Positions 58,237-64,000 of a stretch of DNA of 64,000 nt are shown here, in pieces. A model generated the notes under the pieces. It saw nothing but the letters and a program-made list of their open reading frames with translations, was not told where the DNA came from and made no database searches. Origin of the DNA: an uncultured Lachnospiraceae bacterium (GTDB taxonomy: Bacteria; Bacillota; Clostridia; Lachnospirales; Lachnospiraceae); contig CAJTPM010000011.1 in NCBI GenBank assembly GCA_910578085.1, positions 1-64,000 on the forward strand, given 5' to 3'. A program made the position numbers and the translations under genes. How positions within the stretch are numbered: the stretch's first letter is position 1; the number at the start of each line of letters is the position of its first letter.

Positions 58237-58560
58237 ATGGGCTTTAAGGAGCAGCTACTTGATGATCTGGATGCCGTGTTTTTTAACCCGGAGGAATTTG
58301 CTGAATCCCACACAATCAACGGGGCGGAAGTGGATATTGTCGTGGACAACGACAAACTTGCGGAAATGTATATCAGCAAGGAAACCCACACGGAAGAATT
58401 GTTCACGGATTCCATTATGTTCTATGTACGCAAAAAAGACTTGGATTTTGAGCCTGTACCCGGTCAATATCTGGAATTTGACGGCCGGGGGATGCTGATT
58501 TCGGATGTAAAGACCGATGATGAATCCTATACCATTGTATTGGGGGCGAATGAATCATGA
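58237..58560 (+). CDS. Head-tail connector, lambda gpFII-like
   Basis: A 107-residue protein. MGFKEQLLDDLDAVFFNPEEFAESHTINGAEVDIVVDNDKL and YVRKKDLDFEPVPGQYLEFDGRGMLISDVKTDDESYTIVLGANE fit the gpFII/Gifsy-2-type attachment proteins (FF/NxxEFA..H.INGxxxxxIxD). It overlaps the next gene by 4 nt. Confidence 0.75.
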   Translation: MGFKEQLLDDLDAVFFNPEEFAESHTINGAEVDIVVDNDKLAEMYISKETHTEELFTDSIMFYVRKKDLDFEPVPGQYLEFDGRGMLISDVKTDDESYTIVLGANES

Positions 58561-59147
58561 TAGAAACCCGGATTGAGGTTGACAGCATCGAGGAAGTGCG
58601 GAAAAGGCTAGGGAGTTTGAGCCACAAAGCCCCGTCTGTACTCGTAAACGCAATCAACCGCACGACTACGAACATCAAAAAAACGATGGCACAGGAAACC
58701 GCCAAGCGGTACAACATCACTTCCGGCGAGGTAAAAAAGACCATCACAATCAGCAGAGCGACAAGGGCAAGGCTGCAAGGAGCGGCAGTATCAAAGGCTT
58801 CCCCGATTGCCCTTGCGAAATTCAAGGTAAGCCCGAACAGGAAAGTCACATATACATCAAAGGGCAAGCCATCGCCAAAGGCGTATAAGGTATCAGTCGA
58901 AAAGGGGCCGGCATCTAAACCGTTGGATGTTGACCCCAAAGCATTTATAGCGGTAATGAAATCCGGGCATCAAGGGCTTTTCCGCCGGAAAACGGATAGC
59001 AGCCTACCAATAAAGCAGCTTTTCGGGCCGTCCGTGCCGCAAATGATAAAAAACGATGGCAGCATGGAGCGAATACAGGCGGAAGCGGAAAGCACACTGC
59101 AAAAGCGTATTGATGCGGAGATAGAGAACATTTTGCGAAGGGGGTAA
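58557..59147 (+). CDS. Minor tail protein Z-like
   Basis: A 196-residue basic protein. The long helical region VRKRLGSLSHKAPSVLVNAINRTTTNIKKTMAQETAKRYNITSGEVKKTITISRATRARLQG and the ending LPIKQLFGPSVPQMIKNDGSMERIQAEAE match the gpZ family. It is involved in head-tail junction or tail completion. Confidence 0.8.
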   Translation: MIETRIEVDSIEEVRKRLGSLSHKAPSVLVNAINRTTTNIKKTMAQETAKRYNITSGEVKKTITISRATRARLQGAAVSKASPIALAKFKVSPNRKVTYTSKGKPSPKAYKVSVEKGPASKPLDVDPKAFIAVMKSGHQGLFRRKTDSSLPIKQLFGPSVPQMIKNDGSMERIQAEAESTLQKRIDAEIENILRRG

Positions 59148-59153
59148 TCCATT

Positions 59154-59618
59154 TTGACAGAAATAGATTTACTGGACGCATTAGCGGCGGAAACGGCGGC
59201 TGCGCTGAAAGGATTCCGGCTTCGGTCAGCAAAAGAAAATCTAATCCCTATCAACATCTACACACAGAACCTACCTACAAAAGAGGGAAAAGGGGACGAA
59301 AACCAATATCCCTATGTGCGTGTGTGCTTTGACGAAGAGGAAATTAAAAGCCGTGATGACCCGTTGGAAGTCTATGTGTACTTCATTATCGGGATTATAG
59401 ACAAGGAAAAGGACAAACAGGGATTCCGGGATGTATTGCAGATTGCGAATACCATTTATCAGCATTTTTTCCGCAAAGGCATTATTGCCAATATGTTCCG
59501 CCCGGATTATCCTTTCAAGATTGCGCTGCAAAATGATGATACATACCCTTATTTTGTAGGCGGAATCGAAAGCAAATGGGAATTGCCAGTAATCGGAGAG
59601 GAGGAAAGGTATATTTGA
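59154..59618 (+). CDS. Tail terminator, gpU-like (154 aa)
   Basis: TTG start with AAGGGGG about 10 nt upstream. The product DLLDALAAETAAALKGFRLR...YPYVRVCFDEEEIKSRDDPLEVYVYFIIGIIDKEKDKQGFRDVLQIANTIYQHFF resembles tail-completion/terminator proteins that cap the tail tube, here in the expected position. It overlaps the next gene by 4 nt. Confidence 0.65.
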   Translation: MTEIDLLDALAAETAAALKGFRLRSAKENLIPINIYTQNLPTKEGKGDENQYPYVRVCFDEEEIKSRDDPLEVYVYFIIGIIDKEKDKQGFRDVLQIANTIYQHFFRKGIIANMFRPDYPFKIALQNDDTYPYFVGGIESKWELPVIGEEERYI

Positions 59619-59854
59619 ATGAGCAGCGGATGTATATAGGCCCGTCAATCCCCGGAATCGTGAAATACGGAACGGTTTTTATCGGGGATTTGCCGGGAGA
59701 ACTCACGAAAAAGGCGGCGGAGATTGGAAGCATCAACAATCTTGTGATTCCTATTGACGGAATCACAGCCGCAAAGAAAGCACTGTCCGAGCCGGGAAGC
59801 GTGGAAAATGTTTCTTTTAGCCGGATAGAAAACTATCTGAAAGGAGAAAAATAG
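59615..59854 (+). CDS. Small tail protein (79 aa)
   Basis: A TTG start overlapping the preceding stop, with GAGGAAAGG upstream. MNEQRMYIGPSIPGIVKYGTVFIGDLPGELTKKAAEIGSINNLVIPIDGITAAKKALSEPG occurs in front of sheath genes in related phages. Function unknown. Confidence 0.65.
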   Translation: MNEQRMYIGPSIPGIVKYGTVFIGDLPGELTKKAAEIGSINNLVIPIDGITAAKKALSEPGSVENVSFSRIENYLKGEK

Positions 59855-59856
59855 AA

Positions 59857-61335
59857 ATGTCTGTTTATAAGCATGGAATCAGCACAAGCAGAAAAGCCAC
59901 GGCATTGACAACGCCCCTCACAAGTGCGGCAAATGTTACGGTGGTTATCGGCACGGCCCCGGTAAATATGGCGAAAGACCCGTACAACGCCGCCAATGTT
60001 CCTTTTGCGGCGTATTCGAAGCCGGATGCGGTTGCAAAAATGGGATGGAGCGAGGATTTCAAGAAGTACACAATCATGCAAAGCGTATATGCGGCATTCA
60101 ATGTGTTTGCGGTTGCGCCGCTTATCATGATTAACGTGCTTGACCCCAAAAATGAAAAACATATAACGGCGGTAGCGTCCACGGCCTACAGCGTTGCGAA
60201 CAAAAAGGCGGTTATCCCGGTGGAGGGCATCCTTCTGGATACAATCGAGATCACAAATGCGGACGCAAGCGAGAAATTAACGCCGGATGATGATTATGTG
60301 GCATCTTTCGCCGATGATGGCACTGTCATTATCGGCTTCACGGATGCCGGGGCAGAGAAAGCCGGGGAAAACATCAAGGCACTGTATACAAAGCTGAATC
60401 CCGAAGGCGTGACCTATCAGGACATCATCGGCGGATACAATGTTTCCACACGAACAAAAAAAGGAGCGGAGGTTATCGGGGATATTTTCCCGAAGCTTGG
60501 CATTGTTCCGGGTACGCTGATAGCCCCGGGATTTTCCCATATCCCGGCGGTAAATACTGCGCTTACGGCAAAATCACAGCTTATTTACAGCCTGTTTTCC
60601 TGTAAGGTGGTATCGGACATTGATTCATCCGCCGATGGTGCGGATTCCATCGACAAGGTAAAGGAATGGAAAAACAAGAACGCCTATTCCGACCGCCGGA
60701 CTTTCGCCGTATGGCCGAAGGTAAATGTGGACGGCTATATATATTATTTTTCCGCACAGCTTGCCGCCCTCTTGCAGCGGTTGGCGGCGGATAATGGCGG
60801 CGTTCCGTCCGAATCATGCGACAACAAGGGATTGAAGATCAGTGGGCTTGTTCTGGAAGATGGTACGGAAATCATGTTCGATATGGACGAAGCAAACGAT
60901 TATATCAATGCAAACGGCGTAATCACGGCCGTGAACATTGACGGATTCCTTGCATGGGGAAGCAATACATCCGTATATCCTCAATCTACGGATGTGGTGG
61001 ACAGGTGGGTAACATCCGTAATGATGTTTGATTACATCGAGAATAATTTTAAGCGGAGTTTCTTTAAAAAGGTTGGCAACAAGACCAATTACAGGGAGAT
61101 TGAGGATGTCGTACTGTCCGAAAATCTGACCCTTAACGGCCTTAAAGGTTCGGAAGATATTGCCGGGGGAGAAATTTCTTTCAGCATGGAGGATAACCCG
61201 ATCACACAGATTCTTGGGGGCAAAATCCTGTTCAAAGAGCGGCTTGCCACTTATCCGCCGATGGAGGACATCGAAAACGAATTTGAATTTGACCCCACCA
61301 TTTTACAGGCGGCACTGGAAGGAGGTAGTAACTGA
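59857..61335 (+). CDS. Tail sheath protein
   Basis: A 492-residue protein of the contractile sheath family. The N-terminus is HGISTSRKATALTTPLTSAANVTVVIGTAPVNM. Mid domain: TYQDIIGGYNVSTRTKKGAEVIGDIFPKLGIVPGTLIAPGFSHIPAV. C-terminal: YINANGVITAVNIDGFLAWGSNTSVYP and WVTSVMMFDYIENNFKRSFFKKVGN, which carries the sheath interlocking arm. This makes the phage a myovirus. Confidence 0.92.
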   Translation: MSVYKHGISTSRKATALTTPLTSAANVTVVIGTAPVNMAKDPYNAANVPFAAYSKPDAVAKMGWSEDFKKYTIMQSVYAAFNVFAVAPLIMINVLDPKNEKHITAVASTAYSVANKKAVIPVEGILLDTIEITNADASEKLTPDDDYVASFADDGTVIIGFTDAGAEKAGENIKALYTKLNPEGVTYQDIIGGYNVSTRTKKGAEVIGDIFPKLGIVPGTLIAPGFSHIPAVNTALTAKSQLIYSLFSCKVVSDIDSSADGADSIDKVKEWKNKNAYSDRRTFAVWPKVNVDGYIYYFSAQLAALLQRLAADNGGVPSESCDNKGLKISGLVLEDGTEIMFDMDEANDYINANGVITAVNIDGFLAWGSNTSVYPQSTDVVDRWVTSVMMFDYIENNFKRSFFKKVGNKTNYREIEDVVLSENLTLNGLKGSEDIAGGEISFSMEDNPITQILGGKILFKERLATYPPMEDIENEFEFDPTILQAALEGGSN

Positions 61336-61856
61336 TGGCGAATCCGTATGAAATACCCGATAAAATCAACAATTTCAACGTGTACGATGGAAAATCGAAG
61401 CTGATCGGCATATCGTCCGAGATCACGCTTCCCCCGTTTGACCCGTTGACGGATACCCTTAACGTGGCCGGCATGGCCGGGGAAATCGAAAGCGAGGTTA
61501 TCGGTTCTTATGGTTCTATGAAAATAGAAATCCCGTTTGAAAACCTTTCGGATGATTTCTTTGGTTTTGCAGCAAGCACGAATCCCGTTGTGCTTCGTGG
61601 TGCGATGGAGATTTTCAACACGCAATCACAGGCAAAGAAAACAATCCCTATCGTTATCACGGTAAAGGGGCGCACAATGAACATCAATCCGGGAGTGCTG
61701 AAAAAGGGAGGAAAGGGCCAGCCGAGCATCACGAAGGAGATCACTTATATCAAGCTTACCATGAACGGCAGTACGGTTGTGGAACTTGACAAGCTGAACA
61801 ATATCTGCATCATGGGCGGCGTGGATTTGCTTGCAAAAATCAGAAGCCAGATATAA
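61335..61856 (+). CDS. Tail tube protein, P2 FII-like
   Basis: A 173-residue protein. PYEIPDKINNFNVYDGKSKLIGISSEITLPPFDPLTDTLNVAGMAGEIE and KRTMNINPGVLKKGGKGQPSITKEITYIKLTMNGSTVVELDKLNNICIMGGVDLLAKIRSQI-like features are the P2 FII signature. Inner tube of the contractile tail. It starts at the last base of the sheath stop. Confidence 0.92.
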   Translation: MANPYEIPDKINNFNVYDGKSKLIGISSEITLPPFDPLTDTLNVAGMAGEIESEVIGSYGSMKIEIPFENLSDDFFGFAASTNPVVLRGAMEIFNTQSQAKKTIPIVITVKGRTMNINPGVLKKGGKGQPSITKEITYIKLTMNGSTVVELDKLNNICIMGGVDLLAKIRSQI

Positions 61857-61895
61857 AGGGATATGAAAAAATAAAGGAAAGAGAGGAAAAAGCGC

Positions 61896-62327
61896 ATGAA
61901 AGCAGCGGATGAAAGAAATATGGAGTTAGCCGCCGAGAATGGCGAGGAAAGAAATGTATTCCAGACGGAGCAGCCGGAGGAAAAGGGCGGCAGAGCGGCG
62001 GAGGGCGATTCCGGGGAGGATTCCGAAGGAGAATCTGACGATCTGGATATGTATGTGAAATTCTCAAAGCCCTATGTATTTGAGGATGATACATACGAAG
62101 GGCTTGATATGTCGTGCCTTGAAAACCTCACAACAGACGATTTGACGGAAATCGAAAAGAAGTTTTATAAACAGGGCATCGCCAGCTTTAACCCGGAGAA
62201 TACGGCCGTTTATGCAAAGATCGTTGCATGGAAAGCAACCGGGCTTCCGATTGAGTTTTTCAATCAGCTTCCTGTCCGGGATATGCTGAAAATCAAAAGC
62301 CGGGTAGTAAATTTTTTCTACAGTTAG
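61896..62327 (+). CDS. Tail assembly chaperone, P2 gpE-like (zero-frame product)
   Basis: A 143-residue protein with an acidic low-complexity start and a C-terminal core MYVKFSKPYVFEDDTYEGLDMSCLENLTTDDLTEIEKKFYKQGIASFNPENTAVYAKIVAWKATGLPIEFFNQLPVRDMLKIKSRVVNFFYS. It lies between tube and tape measure, the invariant place of tail chaperones. A slippery heptamer near its end leads to a longer product (next entry). Confidence 0.85.
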   Translation: MKAADERNMELAAENGEERNVFQTEQPEEKGGRAAEGDSGEDSEGESDDLDMYVKFSKPYVFEDDTYEGLDMSCLENLTTDDLTEIEKKFYKQGIASFNPENTAVYAKIVAWKATGLPIEFFNQLPVRDMLKIKSRVVNFFYS

Positions 62328-62536
62328 GAATCAGAGCAAAGGACGGACAGGACTTCAAGAAAGTTTCTGTCCGTCTTTCTATGTCTACGAATACCGGGAT
62401 GGATTTCTTTTTAGGACTTGCGCTATCTGATTTTATCGACATTGCGAAGGAAGTGGTGGAGTATGGCAAGCAGCAAAAGGACAGAATACGAAATAGCAAT
62501 TCAAGTCGGGGGAAAGGTAGCGGCATCATTCGGTAA
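62309..62536 (+). CDS. -1 frameshift extension of the tail chaperone
   Basis: The slippery site A AAT TTT lies at 62309-62315, three codons before the stop of the zero-frame product. In the -1 frame translation continues as FFLQLGIRAKDGQDFKKVSVRLS, then MDFFLGLALSDFIDIAKEVVEYGKQQKDR, ending at 62534-62536. A 9-bp hairpin (GACGGACAG/CTGTCCGTC, 62342-62375) lies 26 nt downstream. This matches the conserved programmed -1 frameshift of tail chaperone genes (E/E+E' in P2, G/GT in lambda). The extension overlaps the tape measure start by 74 nt. Confidence 0.82.
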   Translation, partial: KFFLQLGIRAKDGQDFKKVSVRLSMSTNTGMDFFLGLALSDFIDIAKEVVEYGKQQKDRIRNSNSSRGKGSGIIR

Positions 62537-64000
62537 CAGCGTCCAGAACGTAAACAGCGGCTTTGATTCCATGACGAACATGGCGAAATCTGCCGCAAAA
62601 ATGATCGCCGGGGCTTTTGCGGCCGTGAAAGTAGGGCAGTTTGTGACGGATGCCGTGGAGGTGTATTCCGAATTTGAACAGTCGATGGCGAACACGGCCG
62701 CCACGGCAAACGCCACAAGGGCCGAGTATGAGCAGCTTGAAGCGGCCGCCCGTGAAATGGGGAAAGCCACGACAAAGACGGCGGCGGAAGCGTCTGATGC
62801 GCTTGGATACATGATGCTTGCCGGGTGGGATGTAAACGAAGCGATTTCGGGGCTTGAGCCTGTACTCCGCCTTTCTGAAGCCACACAGATGGATTTGGCA
62901 AGATGTTCCGACTTGGTAACGGATTCGATGTCCGCCCTTGGCCTATCGGTAGATGATTTGTATGGGTATCTGGATATATGCACGATGGCGAACAATAAAG
63001 CGAACACATCCGCCGAAGCACTTATGGAAGCCTTTATCGGGTGCGGAGGTACGGCACGGACAGCCGGGGCAAATTTAAACGATACAGCAACCGCATTAGG
63101 AATCCTTGCCAATAACGGCACAAAGGGAGCGGAAGCCGGAACTGCATTAAACTCTATGCTTGTGCGAATGACATCAAAGGATGTCGCTATAAACGCTATG
63201 AAAAAATTAGGCGTGGCGGTATTTGATGATGCCGGGGAGTTTAGGGGGCTTCAAGTCGTGCTTTCGGAAACGCAAAAAGCACTTTCAAACTTGACCGCCG
63301 AAGAACAGGCTTCCTATATGTCAAAAATCGCCGGGACTAATTATTATACAGAAATGAGCTATCTGCTTGACGCAGTTTCGGAAAAGGCAGATGGAACAGC
63401 TACGGCGTGGGATTCGCTATCTGCATCACTGGATGATTCGGACGGCGCTTTAATGAACATGGCAAACACTGTCACGGACACGCTACAGGGCGCATTTGCA
63501 AGGCTTGATTCTGCGGCGGATGATGCAAAGATAAGCCTTGCGGATGCCTTTTCGGATGATTTGAAAGGGATGATTAACGGATTGGCTGAATTTATCCCGA
63601 CATTGACACAGAAATTTATTGATTTTTCCACGAAAGCCGGGCCGAAAATCTCAAAGGCTTTCAAGACCATACAGAAAGGGGCCGGGGATGCGTGGAAAGT
63701 CATTTCAAATATAGGAGGGTGGATTTTAGATAATTTTGATGCCGTACAAGTGGCGATTGTTGGAATCGGGAGTGCTATTGTCGCTTACAAGGTTATCAAT
63801 GGGATTATAGGAATGGTAAACGCTTTCAAAAGTATGTCCTTGGTGCTTACAAATCCTTGGCTTTTGGTGCTTGTGGGAGTGGCGGCTGCAATAGTCGGAA
63901 TAGCAACCGCAATCAAGACCGCTGAAAAACAGGCAGCAAAAAGCAATCTAGCGGAGCATTTCGGGGATATTGCCCTTTCGATGGAGGAAATTTCCGAAGC
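62463..64000 (+). CDS. Tail tape measure protein (N-terminal 512 aa, cut by window)
   Basis: Start 62463 (MASSKRTEYEIAIQVGGKVAASFGNSVQNVNSGFDSMTNM). The TP901-type tape-measure core is visible: SEFEQSMANTAATANATRAEYEQLEAAAREMGKATTKTAAEASDALGYMMLAGWD, then LANNGTKGAEAGTALNSMLVRM. Hydrophobic segments follow near residues 425-490 (VAIVGIGSAIVAYKVINGIIG, LLVLVGVAAAIVGIATAI). It sets tail length and takes part in DNA injection. The gene runs off the right edge. Confidence 0.92.
   Translation, partial: MASSKRTEYEIAIQVGGKVAASFGNSVQNVNSGFDSMTNMAKSAAKMIAGAFAAVKVGQFVTDAVEVYSEFEQSMANTAATANATRAEYEQLEAAAREMGKATTKTAAEASDALGYMMLAGWDVNEAISGLEPVLRLSEATQMDLARCSDLVTDSMSALGLSVDDLYGYLDICTMANNKANTSAEALMEAFIGCGGTARTAGANLNDTATALGILANNGTKGAEAGTALNSMLVRMTSKDVAINAMKKLGVAVFDDAGEFRGLQVVLSETQKALSNLTAEEQASYMSKIAGTNYYTEMSYLLDAVSEKADGTATAWDSLSASLDDSDGALMNMANTVTDTLQGAFARLDSAADDAKISLADAFSDDLKGMINGLAEFIPTLTQKFIDFSTKAGPKISKAFKTIQKGAGDAWKVISNIGGWILDNFDAVQVAIVGIGSAIVAYKVINGIIGMVNAFKSMSLVLTNPWLLVLVGVAAAIVGIATAIKTAEKQAAKSNLAEHFGDIALSMEEISE

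Larger units (their letters stand above)
27738..64000 (+). mobile_element. Prophage of a temperate myovirus (left 36 kb)
   Basis: It is bounded on the left by the miaB junction. It contains integrase, repressor with operators, replication, methylation, late regulator, packaging, head, protease, sheath, tube and tape-measure genes in canonical order. All late genes run on the plus strand. Lysis, baseplate and tail-fibre genes and the right attachment site are not in the window. Confidence 0.95.

Noticed and set aside
62293..63121. Two long minus-strand frames
   Set aside because: Both are antisense to the tail chaperone extension and tape measure gene, whose reading is secure.
27738..64000. 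DGR reverse transcriptase or template repeat
   Set aside because: Looked for a YxDD-type reverse transcriptase and for an AAC-rich second copy of 35285-35398; none found in the window.
1..64000. CRISPR array, tRNA or rRNA genes
   Set aside because: No regularly spaced repeat-spacer series and no cloverleaf or rRNA sequence could be recognised. The ATGTCGTG and 58-bp repeats are too few and too close to be CRISPR.

Overview
The window looks like a chromosome segment of an anaerobic, spore-forming Clostridia bacterium, most likely Lachnospiraceae. The basis is the yqfC-yqfD-phoH-(pgpH-like)-ybeY operon, a BofC-like protein, Gram-positive ribosome binding sites and the protein flavour. From about 27.7 kb to the right edge it holds the left 36 kb of a large prophage. 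The prophage's right end, and the rest of the host gene it interrupts, lie outside the window.

Host part (1-27.7 kb). A lipoprotein gene is followed by a decayed tandem copy of itself. Next comes the sporulation/ribosome-maturation operon, in which the PgpH-like membrane protein has lost its HD catalytic dyad. After that come a MATE/MOP flippase, a BofC-like protein, a HAD phosphatase, a coiled-coil protein, two unrelated FAD enzymes, a DUF3160 lipoprotein, a CapA-like metallophosphatase, proB / 5-formyl-THF cyclo-ligase / proA, a nuclease-like winged-helix protein, a GT-C membrane glycosyltransferase, a Nudix hydrolase and a diacylglycerol-kinase-family enzyme. Intergenic regions carry a 100-bp perfectly nested palindrome and a tandemly repeated hairpin element.

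Prophage part (27.7-64 kb). The element sits inside miaB, cutting the gene immediately after its TFGC motif. From the left end it contains: small genes; a large serine integrase facing the attachment site; a predicted 90-nt small RNA; a membrane protein; an XRE repressor with a textbook operator/promoter switch; early genes; a DNA methyltransferase; a C-type-lectin/FGE-type protein ending in a diversity-generating-retroelement (DGR) variable region; a winged-helix protein plus a tubulin/FtsZ-like GTPase (TubR-TubZ-like); replication genes (replisome organiser, DnaC-like loader, SSB); further methyltransferases, several interrupted at G-tracts; metabolic cargo (peptide deformylase, a HAD-MazG fusion, a PAPS-reductase-family protein, a radical-SAM-like protein); an ArpU/RinA-like late regulator with a repeat-array promoter; a stand-alone tyrosine recombinase; then a lambda-type packaging/head module (Nu1-like TerS, GpA-like TerL, GpB-like portal, ClpP-like protease, gpD, gpE) joined to a contractile-tail module (sheath, tube, frameshifted chaperone, tape measure). 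This is a temperate myovirus.

Most notable: (1) a predicted trans-acting phage small RNA whose 5' end is perfectly complementary (10-11 nt) to the loops of two repeated leader hairpins upstream of two early genes; (2) a DGR target gene with its post-VR hairpin but no reverse transcriptase in view; (3) a TubRZ-like pair in an integrated phage; (4) disruption of miaB; (5) methyltransferase genes broken at G-tracts; (6) a late promoter with phased T-tracts and four ATGTCGTG repeats. All calls come from reading the sequence; no database search was possible.
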